Positions 41,511 through 52,012 of a DNA stretch of 64,000 nt are shown one piece after another. The first letter of the stretch is position 1; each line of letters opens with the position of its first letter. The position numbers and the translations under genes are program-made. The notes below the pieces were generated by a model. That model saw only the letters and a program-made list of their open reading frames with translations. It had not been told where the DNA came from and did no database searches. The DNA lies in assembly GCA_905221605.1 (NCBI GenBank), contig CAJNDS010002286.1, positions 175,001 to 239,000 on the forward strand, written 5' to 3'. This stretch comes from Symbiodinium natans (Eukaryota > Sar > Dinophyceae > Suessiales > Symbiodiniaceae).

Positions 41511-41850
41511 TTTGGTATATACAGAACATATAGAATATATAGAATATAGAATATGTAGAGTATATAGAGTATATAGAATATACACGATATACTATCTATG
41601 CGACATGTACTATATATAAGAGCAAACTATACATGCTGCATATACTATATGTACTATATAATAAAAAACAAATACCACAAATATACTATAATAGGTACTG
41701 TGTGTGTAGTATGGAAAAATGTGTTTTCTTTTGACAGTATGTATAGTATGGAGGATGTGTCTTTGACGGTGTAACATATATTAAGATACACCCTATGTGC
41801 CCTGCGCACCTGCTCGAAGTACTACTTGTAGCATTAGTATTAAGAAGCTT
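41511..41850. other. AT-rich TATA/TATAGA repeat, no gene
   Basis: Imperfect TATAGAATA and TACTATATG motifs over about 250 bp. No exon or element ends are recognised. Confidence 0.6.
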
Positions 41851-41851
41851 G

Positions 41852-41884
<33 letters not shown>

Positions 41885-42080
41885 ATACTACTAGTACTTC
41901 TGGTACTACTAGTACGACTTGTACTATTAGTACTACTAGTACTACAAGTACTACTCGTACGGCAAGTACGACTAGTACGACTAGTACTTCTAGTATGACT
42001 AGTACCACTAGAATACTAGTACCACCAGTACTACTAGTACTTCTAGTACTAGTACTAGTACTACTAGTACTCGTATTTCT
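41851..42080. repeat. ACT/AGT trinucleotide array with self-complementary core
   Basis: Starts as pure (ACT)n and grades into TACTAGTAC and ACTAGTACT steps, each self-complementary (ACTAGT). Capable of extended hairpins on either strand. Confidence 0.85.
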
Positions 42081-42104
42081 ACGACGACGACGACGACCAC
42101 CACC

Positions 42105-43640
42105 ACATGTGAGCAGGGTGTTTGCAAATGGGGGGGGGGCTGCGCCCCCCCCCAACCCCCCCCCCCCGCTTCTTTTAAGCCGTACCAAGCGTGCTTCACA
42201 GCCCAAGGGCAGCCCAAGAAACTAGTTGAAAAAACATCGTGTGAGCATTGCAAATGGGGGGGGGGGGGGGGGCTGCCCCCCCCAACCCCCCCGCTTTTTT
42301 TCAGCCAACGCGCAACAAAGTAGTTGAAACCCATCATGTGAGCAGGGTGTTTGCAAATGGGGGGCACAGCCCCCCCTAACCCCCCCGCTGCTTTTAAGCC
42401 GTACCAAGCGTGCTTCAAAGCCCAAGAAACTAGTTGAAAAACATCGTGTGTGCATTGTGTTTGCAAATGGGGGGGGCTGCGCCCCCCCCCAGCCCCCCGC
42501 TTTTTTTAAGCCGTGCAGAGCTTCAAAGCCCAAGAAACTTGTTGACACCCATCATGTGAGCAGGGTGTTTGCAAATGGGGGGCGCAGACCCCCCAACCCC
42601 CCCCGCTTCTTTTAAGCCGTTCAAAGCCCAAGAAACTAGTTGAAAAACATCGTGTGAGCATTGTGTTTGCAAATGGGGGGGGCTGCGTCCCCCCCAGCCC
42701 CCCCGCTTTTTTTCAGCCGAAGCCCAAGAAACTAGTTGAAACCCATCATGTGAGCAGGGTGTTTGCAGATGGGGGGCACAGCCCCCCCAACCCCCCCCCC
42801 CGCTTTTTTTAAGCCGTACCAAGCGTGCTTCAAAGCCCAAGAAACTAGTTGAAAAGCATCGTGTGAGCATTGTGTTTGCAAATGGGGGGGGCTGCGCCCC
42901 CCCCAACCCCCCCCGCTTTTTTTTTAAGCCGTGCAGAGCGCGCTTCAAAGCCCAAGAAACTTGTTGACACCCATCATGTGAGCAGGGTGTTTGCAAATGG
43001 GGGGGGGGCTGCGCCCCCCCCCAACCCCCCCGCTTCTTTTAAGCCGTACCAAGCGTGCTTCAAAGCCCAAGGGCAGCCCAAGAAACTAGTTGAAAAACAT
43101 CGTGTGAGCATTGCAAATGGGGGGGGGCTGCGCCCCCCCCAACCCCCCCGCTTTTTTTCAGCCAAAGCGCAAGAAAGTAGTTGAAACCCATCATGTGAGC
43201 AGGGTGTTTGCAAATGGGGGGCACAGCCCCCCCAACCCCCCCGCTTCTTTTAAGCTGTACCAAGCGTGCTTCAAAGCCCAAGAAACTAGTTGAAAAACAT
43301 CGTGTGTGCATTGTGTTTGCAAATGGGGGGGGCTGCGCCCCCCCCACCCCCCCCCGCTTTTTTTTAGCCGTGCAGAGCGTGCTTCAAAGCCCAAGAAACT
43401 TGTTGACACCCATCATGTGAGCAGGGTGTTTGCAAATGGGGGGGGGCTGCGCCCCCCCCCAACCCACCCCGCTTCTTTTAAGTCGTACCAAGCTTGCTTC
43501 AAAGCCCAAGAAACTAGTTGAAAAGCATCGTGTGAGCATTGTGTTTGCAAATGGGGGGGGCCTGCGCCCCCCCCCCCCCCCCAACCCCCCCCGCTTCTTT
43601 TAAGCCGTACCAAGCGTGCTGCAAAGCCCAAGAAACGAAG
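42105..43640. repeat. Satellite: two alternating ~110-bp monomers (about 7 dimers)
   Basis: Fourteen units each contain GCAAATGGGGGG, a short GCTGCG or GCACAG link, a C-run, CCCCGCTTCTTTTAAGCCGT and CCCAAGAAACTAGTTGA. Two junction types alternate strictly: AAACATCGTGTG-AGCATTG (a) and ACCCATCATGTGAGCAGGGTG (b). The G-run and C-run within each unit can form a hairpin. Frames through it (GGG/PPP) are not genes. Confidence 0.9.
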
Positions 43641-43860
43641 GAAATGACAGGATATCTGTCCAAAATGTAAGGAAAATAGGGTTTTCCCCCTAGGAGAAAC
43701 CAAGGAAAACCTAAGGGAAATTACAGGAAATCCGTCCAAAATGTAAAAAAAATAGGTTTTTCCCTATGAAAAACCAACGAAAACCTAAGGGAAATGACAG
43801 AAAATCCGTCCAAAATCTAAGGAAAGTAGGGTTTTTCCTAGAGAAAACCAAGAAAAACAA
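43639..43860. repeat. Three ~75-80-bp tandem repeats
   Basis: Unit starts GGAAATGACAG-ATATC-GTCCAAAATGTAAGG at about 43639, 43717 and 43791, each containing AATAGGGTTTTTCC and GAGAAACCAAGGAAAACC. They directly continue the satellite above. Confidence 0.85.
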
Positions 43861-44117
43861 AAAAAATACCCAAAAAAAAACAAAAAAAATCCCTAAATTC
43901 ATTCCGGACCCACTTAAATTCGTCAACATGAGAAGTTTTCGTTTGAGTTCATATACGAAAATCAGAATAGAATAGAACATATTGGAAATAGAAATTGTAA
44001 TAGAAATAGAAAAGAGACACTGAAATGGAAATAGAAACAGAGACAGAGATAGAACAGAACAGTATAGGGCAGCCGTACACCACAGCCGGGCTCCCCAGGC
44101 GGAATCGGTTCAAGAGC

Positions 44118-44440
44118 ATGGCCTCTTCCGAAGAGCAGCGGCGGCCTAAGAATTCGGGGCCGGGTTGGGGGAAGTTTTCTTGTTCTTCTTTTTTTATTTT
44201 TTTTTTTGCGGGGGGGGGGGGGGGGGGGGGGGGGGGTTTGGGGAGTTTTGGATCGAGGGCTCCGGGGGTGTGGTGGGGGGGGGGGGTGGGGGGGTTGGGG
44301 GGGGGGGGGGGGTTAGGGTTGAGGGTAGGTTCGGTTCGGATCTGGGAAGGCTGGTTCGTCAGTTCCAGCAGCTGCTGCAGCGCGTTGCTCGCACCATCTG
44401 TCAGGTCTTGAGGAGCTCGGGCTCGGTTCATGCCGCTTAA
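44118..44440 (+). CDS. Two candidate exons around a G-rich intron
   Basis: Possible start exon 44118-44163, ATG with MASSEEQRRPKNSG, then CCG|GGTTGGG. The interval has G-runs of 28, 16 and 13 and a T-run. Exon 44363-44440 after TTCGTCAG has 25 codons, FQQLLQRVARTICQVLRS to VHAA, TAA. The second is well supported; the link between them is inferred. Confidence 0.4.
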
Positions 44441-44762
44441 AGAAGCGGTCGTCAAACAACGTAGCAACAACCTCACGCCACAGGTAACACAAATGCAGGC
44501 CCTTTGGGGCTTTCTGCGCGCCTTGCAGAGCCTAGATTCAGGAGATGGAGTTCCTGTGTAGGATTCGACTTGGGGCGAGCATGTCGCAAGGCTCTTACGG
44601 TGCTACCTGGAGCTCTTGATGTATCTGTTTGTATGCAACAAATGTAGCATCTACACCTACATGCCAACACACACGAACGCGCCAGTCCCCCCAACAAAAC
44701 TACGCCCTCCCCTCCCCTGTCAATTGACACCAACATCCGAATCTCCTGCACGTGGGAGGCAG

Positions 44763-44803
44763 CTACAGGAGCTGCAGCAACGCTGGGCCCAGGCTTGTGG
44801 GGG
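44763..44803 (+). CDS. Candidate micro-exon
   Basis: GTGGGAGGCAG acceptor, LQELQQRWAQACG, then GTGGGG|GTTTAGGG. Coiled-coil-like. The telomeric unit supplies the donor. Confidence 0.4.
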
Positions 44804-44975
44804 GTTTAGGGTTTAGGGTTTAGGGTTTAGGGTTTAGGGTTTCGGGAGTTTCGGGAGTTTCGGGTGTCGGAGTTTGCTCCAGTTGCGTCGTGGGCAGGGT
44901 CGCGGGCTCACTTGGGTTCTCCCATATGGCAAGAACGAGTTCAACGCTCCTCAGTCGACAGCTCTGCGTCTCTAC

Positions 44976-45151
44976 GCCCCCCCTATAATCCCCTTGGGAA
45001 TCATCTTTTCTTCTTGTTTATATAAAACCCAATAGAGGATATTTAAAACACTATTTTATTAAGGTTCGAAGGGTTTAGGGTTTAGGGATGTAAAACCCAA
45101 TAGAGGATGTTTAAAACACTATTTTTATTAAGGTTCTAAGGGGAGTATAGC
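44976..45151. mobile_element. Element family 5, copy 2, with a telomeric insert flanked by a 50-bp direct repeat
   Basis: CCCCTTGGGAATC..TTTATATAAAACCCAA, then a segment of about 50 bp (AAAACCCAATAGAGGAT.. TTAAGGTTC) present at both 45020-45070 and 45089-45140. Between them are two TTTAGGG units (45071-45088). It ends GGGGAGTATAGCT like copy 1. Confidence 0.75.
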
Positions 45152-45188
45152 TGAAAGGAAGAGAGTGTCACCCAAAGCCCCCTGGTAG

Positions 45189-45263
45189 GTCTCTGCTGAT
45201 CGACGAGAGCTCCAGAGGCTGGACATGCCTTTCGATGCATCTGCAGCCTGAGAAGCACCCAGG
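45189..45263 (+). CDS. Candidate internal exon
   Basis: CCTGGTAG acceptor, frame SLLIDESSRGWTCLSMHL to EKHP, then CCCAGG|GTTTAGGG. Another frame (ADRRELQRLDMPFDAS) is open to a TGA. Confidence 0.4.
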
Positions 45264-45659
45264 GTTTAGGGTTTAGGGTTTAGGGTTTAGGGTTTAGGGT
45301 TTAGGGTTTAGGGTTTAGGGTTTAGGGTTTAGGGTTTAGGGATAAACGTATAAATAGAAATGAATGTTCTGCCTCGCACACTGTCAGTTTTGGGGGTTTT
45401 CTCTTGGCTCATTCACTGAGGCTTCTGACATCCAGAATCTACTTTACTGAGTTTACTGCCTGGTTTTAGGTCTAGACAGAGGTGAGAGGAACGCGCGCAA
45501 GTTACCTGCAAGTGTCATGAATTTCCAGAGCCCCCCCCCCCCCCCCCCCCCCCCAAAGCCCCAAGCCCCAAGCCACTGAAGCCCGAAGAAGTTAGTACGG
45601 TCTGATCCCCGCAGCCCTAAACCCTAAACCATAAACTCATTACAAAGTTGCCTCCTCAG

Positions 45660-45737
45660 CACCTTCCGGGCGGCCGCCATCGCATCGGAACGACGCAACC
45701 GGTCCACGACAGCATTGCGCCGGGATCCCAAGGAGGC
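45660..45737 (+). CDS. Candidate internal exon, clear splice context
   Basis: CCTCCTCAG acceptor; frame TFRAAAIASERRNRSTTA to RRDPKE, ending GAGGC|GTTTAGTG at the head of a G-tract. Phase-1 start, phase-2 end. Basic, helix-prone. Confidence 0.5.
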
Positions 45738-46032
45738 GTTTAGTGTTTAGGGTTTAGGGTTTGGGGTTGTTAGTGCTCATGGGGGGCTCAGACAATGCTT
45801 TTGAGGAGGGTTGGGGGCAAGAGCCTCTGGCCACTAAACTGCTTCAGAATGCAGCTATCTTCATGTGGGTCCTGTCCTGTTTTGATCAGTGGCTCCACGA
45901 CAAAAAGGTGTCCACAAGGAAACCTGAAATAAGAACAGCCTACTCCCACAAACTGGCCTTGCCAATTGCGTGCAGGGCAGGGGGCATGTCTCCATTCTTC
46001 TCCACGCCTCCCTAAACCCTAAACCCTAAACC

Positions 46033-47039
46033 GCTAAACCTCCAACGTCCCTGGAGCTCGAAACATCTGCTGGGGATTGATGCCTGAGGCCACTCGGCAG
46101 AGATTCTTCTGGGCTACGTCCTCTCGGCGGCCATGTGTTGGCCATGCGCTTACCACTCAAGAGCTTTCCCTTGGGGGGCCTCAGGAATGTTGCAAGGAAG
46201 CAGAAGTAACCCCGAAGCCCGAAGAGAAGTCTGCGCACCGTTTGAGGTGGGTGCAAGGATCATGGCATTGATTCCCCACAATGCCCCCAAGCTGCAGGTA
46301 CCCCTTGGGTGCCCTCCAAGAGGGCCCTTGTGATGTGGGGCTTCGGGGGCCCTGGCTTCGAAGACAGGTCGAGTGCCACCGCCCCTTAAGCGCCCTCTTT
46401 CTCCCACTCCCCCGCGGTGCGCCACGCTGCAACTTCAACTTCCTCCTCATAAGATGTGGTAGAGCATGGTGACATGATGGCATGAGCTCTGGCGTAAGGC
46501 GCGCACCCAGCATACCAGAAGTTCACGTGTGGGCCCCTGTCATCTGGCCGACCTCCACCCCCCCGCCTACGCCGAACAGCTCCTTTCGAAGCCGAGAGCC
46601 TTCTCAAAATCGCACCCCCTTCGAGGCTCCTCATGTTTCTGGCTGCTCCAGAGGCCCTGGCGAAGGTGCCTTGTGGGATATTCGGGTTGAACCTGTTGCC
46701 CAGCGTGAAGCTTAACTCTTGAGTTTCAGCTTGGGCCGTTCCATGAACGGACTTGAATCTGAGGAAGCTTTTCTCTTAATTACTCAGTGCCTTAGGAGAA
46801 TGCGAGTTGCCCCCAAAACCCGCTACCCCCTGAACTCTCTGAACCCATCTCAGACCAGCGTTTGACATCCGGGAAGCGCCTTGAACCCCCAGCGGCTGGC
46901 GGACGCATGCTGCATCTAGGACCTAGGAGGCTCATGACATGACCACGAGCGATTGACATGAAGTTTTATTCCAACAAAATAAGAAACATGTCTAAAGTCT
47001 GCACACGGCGAAGGTCTTTGCAACGCCCCAGAAATTTCT
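46033..47039. other. Unique stretch with overlapping frames
   Basis: GC-rich; several frames are open on both strands at 46080-46700, for example after CGGCAG at 46095: RFFWATSSRRPCVGHAL or ILLGYVLSAAMCWPCAYH. I cannot choose a frame or strand. Nothing is seen at 46720-47039. Confidence 0.35.
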
Positions 47040-47115
47040 CCTAAACCCTAAACCCTAAACCCTAAACCCCATATAATCCCCATCAAAAGGCTCTGATTCC
47101 GGCAGCCTTTGACAG

Positions 47116-47191
47116 GTGGCCAGGGTCTTCCTGCTGATGGCGTGCGTGCTCCCCGCAGTGACGCTGTGCGCGTGCGCCCCGCTTTCCGAGG
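47116..47191 (+). CDS. Candidate exon encoding a hydrophobic segment
   Basis: TTTGACAG acceptor about 45 bp after a C-tract; frame VARVFLLMACVLPAVTLC.. APLSE, then GAGG|GTGGCT. Looks like a membrane helix or signal-type segment, but it has no ATG, so an upstream exon would be needed. Confidence 0.45.
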
Positions 47192-47434
47192 GTGGCTGTT
47201 GGCTGTTAAGGGCTCTTTGGGGTGCCCGGGAATTTTTGCTGGGTGTCTTTTTTTTTGCAAGCGCTTGTGGCAATCGATATGTGTTCGTGGTGCAGAAGCC
47301 ATTGCGGTGGTAAATGCTTGCAGCTCAAAGGTTGTCAAATCTCCAAGATCCTAATCGTCCAAGGGCTTGTTTTGGTACCCTATGCGTCATCCGAGAATCC
47401 GAGACCCAGGACGCGGCTCATTCGCGCTGTGCAG

Positions 47435-47500
47435 CGTGTCGCGAAGAACTCCCCCTTAGCTCTTCTCAATCTGGGAGGCTGCCCATCTTCGTCCTCGGAG
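47435..47500 (+). CDS. Candidate 66-nt symmetric exon
   Basis: CGCTGTGCAG acceptor, 22 codons starting RVAKNSPLALLNLGGCP, donor GAG|GTCTCG. Phase 0 at both ends, so it joins in phase to the exon at 47750. Confidence 0.45.
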
Positions 47501-47587
47501 GTCTCGGCCCCTCCCGGGCTGCGCGCTGAGGGCTCTGCCTGGGGCAGGTTTTTCCTGGCTTTCAGGTTTTTTTTTGGGCTTCTTTTT

Positions 47588-47672
47588 TGGGGGGGTTGGG
47601 GGGGGGGGGGGGGGGGGGGGGGGGTGAGGGGGGGGGGGGGGGGCGGGGGGGGGGGGGGGGGGGGCGGGGGGT
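47588..47672. repeat. Long poly-G tract
   Basis: About 85 bp almost entirely G (only T, TGA and single C interruptions) inside a presumed intron. Such runs are error-prone in sequencing, and the exact length is uncertain. Confidence 0.8.
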
Positions 47673-47749
47673 GTTTGGGTCCTACCCCCAAACCCCAAAC
47701 CCCAAACCCTAAAACCCTAAACCCTAAACCCTGCTACCTTTGGACCTAG

Positions 47750-47811
47750 GTGTGGCGGCAGGCCTTGGTCGCCTTTGTGGGGGCCACCACGGGTCGAATC
47801 CCAAGATCTCC
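47750..47811 (+). CDS. Candidate internal exon
   Basis: GGACCTAG acceptor 15 bp after a C-tract; frame VWRQALVAFVGATTGRIP, donor TCC|GTAGTG, then a TTTAGGG tract 30 bp on. Phase 0 start matches the exon at 47435. Confidence 0.45.
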
Positions 47812-48422
47812 GTAGTGCAGGAGCCCACATCGTTGGGTATTGGGGTTTAGGGTTTAGGGTTTGGGGTTTAGGGTTTAGGGTTTAGGGTTTGGGGTTTAGG
47901 GTTTAGGGTTTGGGGTTTGGGGTTTAGGGTTTAGGGTTTAGGGAGGTTTAGGGATGTGTAGGGTTTGGGGCTGGGGGTTTAGGGTTTAGGGTTTACGGTT
48001 TAGGATCTGTTTATAGGGTGCAATCTTATTCCCTGATCATCCCGGTAAGGCAAATTACTACATTATGAAGCCCGACCCTGTGTGATTGGCAGCTGAGTTG
48101 AAGCTCCTTGACAGCAGCACGCCGAAGCCCCAAACCCCAAGCCCCAAACCTAAACCCTGCACCATAAAATCCCGAAAGTCACTAAACTCCCTAAAGGCCT
48201 TGAAGAAACGAAGCCCCTGAGAGGGGATTGGAAGGGTTAGGGACCGTAAGCCGTAAACCTAAACCCTAAACCCTAAACCCCAAACCCTAAACCCTAAACC
48301 CCAAACCCGAAACCCTAAACCCTAAACCCTAAACCCTAAACCCTAAACCCTAAACCCCAAACCCCAAACCCTAAACCCTAAACCTAAACCCTGAAGAGAG
48401 GCAGAAGTGAGATCTCCCCCAG

Positions 48423-48490
48423 GCCTGGCGCGACACTTCGGAGGCCCCGCCTGTAGCGATCCGGAGCTCCGAAGCCCCAAGGCCGCCAGG
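48423..48490 (+). CDS. Candidate internal exon, two open frames
   Basis: CTCCCCCAG acceptor, donor CCAG(G)|GTTTAGGG. Frames: AWRDTSEAPPVAIRSSEA or LARHFGGPACSDPELRSP. The second ends in phase 0 and is compatible with the exon at 48801. Confidence 0.45.
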
Positions 48491-48800
48491 GTTTAGGGTT
48501 TGGGGACTTTAGGGTTTAGGGTTTCGGGTTTAGGGTTTGGGGATTTTAGGGTTTCGGGTTTAGGGTTTAGGGTGTGGGGATTTTGGGGCTTAGGGTTTCG
48601 GGTTCAGGGTTTCGGGTTGGGGATTTTAGGGTTTTGGGGGGTCTGGTGTGGGGTTTGGGGGTTTGGGACTGGGGGCTAGGGTTGAGGATTTCAGGGCTTG
48701 GGGCTATTGAGGGCTGAGGGCTTTCAGGGGTTTTCAGGGCTTTTAGGCTATTCAGGGCTTGGGTTTGCAGGGTTTTCGCACTTTCTAACCCTGGCTGCAG

Positions 48801-48899
48801 GATGATGAGGAAGAGGTCCGACGAGCCATGAAGGCCCGCTATCTCGGCTTTCACCCTTTCTTTCAGACTGCTGCATGTTCCTCGTTCGCGGAAAAGTAG
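48801..48899 (+). CDS. Candidate terminal exon
   Basis: CCTGGCTGCAG acceptor, 32 codons starting DDEEEVRRAMKARYLGFH, ending FAEK and TAG at 48897-48899. Acidic start and amphipathic helix; strong coding look. Overlapping minus-strand frames are considered shadows. Confidence 0.5.
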   Translation, partial: DDEEEVRRAMKARYLGFHPFFQTAACSSFAEK

Positions 48900-49760
48900 G
48901 ATCTGTCCCAGAATGGCGTGAAGTGATGCTTCTAGGCTTGTAAAATCCCTCCCCCCCCACCCCCAAAAGAGCCCCCACCAGAAGAGCCCTGATTCCTGCA
49001 CTTTTTCGGCGGCGGAGGTGCTGGGCTGGCCCTTCAGCCGGATCGGGCCTGGGGCCCCAAGTGGTCGGCCATCTGCTGGTTCCAAGGTCGCCTTTCCCTT
49101 GGAGTCTTTCTCGTGGCAAGGGCCCTTGGTTCTGCTTGGTTCTGCTTGTTCCTTTGTGGCCGTTCTTGGGGCGCCCATCAAGTTCTCCGGTTTTGGGGAC
49201 CACTTCTACGAGGGCCATTGCAGCGCAGATCTTGGGGCGATTAGAGGGCACCTCAATGAAACAACGGGGGCGCGCTGTCGAGGTTGGCTTCCTTCCGAAA
49301 GCCCAGCCTCCAGGGATCTCCAAGAAGCTAGCAGCTTGCGCGCGCGTCGTTGCATGCTGTCCGTGATGCCAACAAAACTCAACGCCCCGCATCCGTTGAA
49401 AGGGGCGCACCCTGGAGAGGCCTCATCATGGGGGGTGCCTAGCCTGACCTCGTACTCCCAATAAGCCCTTTTAATAGTCCCTCTGTCCCTCCCTGTCCCT
49501 CCCTAATCCCTAAGTACTATATGGGTCGGATTCATTCCTTATCCCTCAGAAAGTCCAGGCAGGGGACGTCACAAACCAGGCATACTAAGGCCTATGCAGT
49601 GACCAGGATTCATTCCTGATCCAGATCCCCTGTTTTTTCTCCCTCCCTCCACACAAGAGGCAATATTGGCTGCAACGCCGCGGTGCGAAGAGGCCTTTCG
49701 GCACTACAGAGGTGCGCCCGCAGGAGTTTCAGTAGAGTCGGGGGTCGGTTCCTGCTGGCT
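48900..49760. other. GC-rich stretch open in several frames
   Basis: From 48960 to 49465 long frames overlap on both strands (up to 220 codons on minus, 148 on plus) with no recognisable domain. Possibly one is real, but I cannot choose. Near 49680-49760 an exon-like segment before the G-tract is also ambiguous. Confidence 0.35.
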
Positions 49761-49995
49761 TTTAGGGTTTAGGGTTTAGGGTTTAGGGTTTAGGGTTTAG
49801 GGTTTAGGGTTTAGGGTTTAGGGTTTAGGGTTTAGGGTTTAGGGTTTAGGGTTTAGGGTTTAGGGTTTAGGGTTTAGGGTTTAGGGTTTAGGGTTTAGTT
49901 TTTAGGGTTTAGGGTTTAGGGTTTAGGGTTTAGGGTTTAGGGTTTAGGGTTTAGGGTTTAGGGTTTAGGGTTTAGGGTTTAGGGTTTAGGGTTTA
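49761..49995. repeat. Longest TTTAGGG tract (about 33 units)
   Basis: Perfect except for one TTTAGTTTTTAGGG slip near 49895. It lies 47 bp upstream of an acceptor (50043), so a G-tract can also sit at an intron 3' end. Confidence 0.95.
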
Positions 49996-50042
49996 TTTCG
50001 TTTGTGGGGCCACGGGGGCTTCTCCGGTTTTTGCTCCTTCAG

Positions 50043-50090
50043 CAACTTAATGACCAGCATCCCGACGAAACTTGGGCTAACATTTTTTAG
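50043..50090 (+). CDS. Candidate terminal exon
   Basis: TTGCTCCTTCAG acceptor with good pyrimidine tract, then QLNDQHPDETWANIF and TAG. Hydrophilic 15-residue end. A second frame is open further. Confidence 0.4.
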   Translation, partial: QLNDQHPDETWANIF

Positions 50091-50247
50091 CTTGCCGGTT
50101 CTGAAATTGGGGAATGGGGGAACCTTAAACCCCAAACCCTAAACCCCAAACCCCAAACCCCAAACACTAAACCCCAAGCCTCCTATGGCCCCTATAGAAC
50201 CCTGACCTTTGTTTCAAAAGACTACGGTAAGAGTCGCCGCTGCCCAG

Positions 50248-50326
50248 GTCACACCCACCCGTGGTCAGTGACGTTGGAGGACGCTGCGAGGGGAGGCCTC
50301 AAAAGAGGGGGGAGAACTTCCCTAGG
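50248..50326 (+). CDS. Candidate internal exon
   Basis: CCGCTGCCCAG acceptor, frame SHPPVVSDVGGRCEGRPQ to ENFPR, then CTAGG|GTTTAGG. Located between a C-tract and a G-tract. Confidence 0.4.
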
Positions 50327-50545
50327 GTTTAGGGTTTAGGTTTAGTAGGGTCTGGGGTTTAGGGTTTAGGGTTTAGGGTTTAGGGTTTAGGGTTTAGGGT
50401 TTAGGGTTTAGGCCCAGTCGACCAGGACCCCAGATGCTGTGCACAGCTAGCCCCCTCCGAGTCCTGTGGAGTCGATCCGGAGCCAAACTTTGAGCTGAGA
50501 CTCCCAAGCTGTTGTAAATCGGCGTTCTGCGAAGCAGTCGCCAGA

Positions 50546-50917
50546 ATGGCGGCCATGAATGCTGGGTATCCTCGCAACAGCAGCTACGAGACCCCCCAAG
50601 GCGTGGCCGTGACTGCATTGCAATACTACTCCAGACAGTCGCTACTAAAAATCACAGGGAATTGGGGGGAATTCGGTGCCGTTTATCCCCTACATAACTC
50701 TTTGGGAATATTAAAGCCCTCACTCCGTCATTCTCTACTAAGCGCCGGTAAGGAAGACTCGCTGGCTTCCTACAGTGCTGTCTTCAGTGCCGGCCCTCTC
50801 TGGGAATCTGGGAGTTTAAAAGATGCGACTCCCGAAGAAAGGTCTTTAGGGGTTCAGAGTGAGAGTGGCCACCACACCCCGAATGCCCCAATGTGCGGAT
50901 GGCTATCCAGCTTCTGA
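50546..50917 (+). CDS. Hypothetical ORF of 123 residues
   Basis: It starts MAAMNAGYPRNSSYETPQ after a CGAAGCAG acceptor-like site at 50531-50537 and ends TGA. The first 18 residues may be a separate exon ending CAAG|GCGTGG. The remainder (ALQYYSRQSLLKITGN..) is not recognised. G-to-C interval. Confidence 0.3.
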   Translation: MAAMNAGYPRNSSYETPQGVAVTALQYYSRQSLLKITGNWGEFGAVYPLHNSLGILKPSLRHSLLSAGKEDSLASYSAVFSAGPLWESGSLKDATPEERSLGVQSESGHHTPNAPMCGWLSSF

Positions 50918-51145
50918 GGCCTCACCAAAGGTGAGGGCTTCCAAAAGCGCGCCGCTCGACCACTTTGGGATGCCACTGCTTCGCTCTCCAACACACCCTA
51001 AACCCTAAATTCTAAACCCTAAATTCTAAACGCTAAACCCTAAACCCTAAACCCTAAACCCTAAACCCTAAACCCTAAACCCTAAACCCTAAACCCTAAA
51101 CCCTAAACCCTAAACCCTAAACCCTAAACCCTAAACCCAAACCTT

Positions 51146-51628
51146 AAGGGCCCGAAATCACAAGGTAGAACGAAGCAAAACATCGCACAGGGGCCGCCTG
51201 GCCGAAGGGCTTGGTCGGCCTCTCACATAAGCTGCACGCCGTTTACTAAGCGTTTGGTAAGTGTCTGGGTCATGCAAGCTGCTGCTAAATCCCATTAAGC
51301 CTTAGTAGAGCCCATTCAACCTCAATCAGCACCATTAATCAACCCATTTAAGACCCTATGACCCCCCATTAAACCTCAATAAACACCATGAAAGAACCCC
51401 AAAAAAACCCATAACACCCATTCAACCCTAAAACAACCCGATAAGATCCCATCCCCCCCCCACTAAACTCGAACTGCCGAAAAAAAACCTCCTATTTGCT
51501 TAAGAATCCCAAAAGAGTACAAGACAATAATCCCTATATTACCCTTAATAAGGAAGAGTTTTTTTAAAAAAAACAATTTCGGGGTTCTTAGGCCATTAGT
51601 AGAAAAGTCCGTGGTGCAAACAGCCCAG
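51146..51628. other. Intron-like stretch, A-rich
   Basis: Many CCCATTAA/CCCATTCAA motifs at 51290-51460 (degenerate repeat) and a short T/A-run palindrome at 51558-51575. No exon is seen. Confidence 0.5.
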
Positions 51629-51683
51629 CTTTGCGTCAATGGCCATATCCGCCGGTGCCTCGGCCAGTGGGATCGGCCATAGG
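51629..51683 (+). CDS. Candidate exon before a G-tract
   Basis: AACAGCCCAG acceptor. Frames FASMAISAGASASGIGHR (ending AGG|GTCTAGGG, phase 0) or LCVNGHIRRCLGQWDRP to TAG. Splice context is good, frame undecided. Confidence 0.4.
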
Positions 51684-52012
51684 GTCTAGGGTTTAGGGTT
51701 GAGGGTTGAGGGTTGAGGATTGAGTTTAGGGTTTAGGGTTTAGGGTTTAGGGTTTAGGGTTTAGGGTTTAGGGTTTAGGGACCACCCTCAACGGTCCCAA
51801 GCCTGCTAATGCCGGAGGCCCGTCGGCTAGGAATCCACAGCGACCCCCCGAAGTAGCCACTGGAAGCCCTAAACCTTATAAACCCCAAAAACCCTAAACC
51901 CTAAAACCCCAACACCCTACACCCTACACCCTAACCTCCCTAAACCCTAAACCCTAAACCCTAAACCCTAAACCCTAAACCCTAAACCCCTAAACCCTGT
52001 AACCCCGAAGAG

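Noticed and set aside
41122-41619. Long Leu/Phe/Cys- or Lys/Gln-rich frames
   Set aside because: They translate the CTTTTG microsatellite in different frames on both strands.
42008-43584. Series of 60-157-codon frames with GGG/PPP and HHVSRVFANGG motifs
   Set aside because: All are readings of the alternating satellite; they repeat with the monomer and change with homopolymer length.
42105-43640. CRISPR-like spaced repeats
   Set aside because: Units are contiguous, alternate between two types, lack unique spacers, and the genome is eukaryotic.
47750-47811. Possible tRNA T-arm (GGGTCGAATCCC)
   Set aside because: No acceptor, D or anticodon stems of matching length around it; the segment fits an exon better.
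48567-49410. Minus-strand frames of 204 and 220 codons
   Set aside because: They overlap each other, antisense frames and the well-supported plus-strand exon at 48801; part of their length translates degenerate telomeric repeat.
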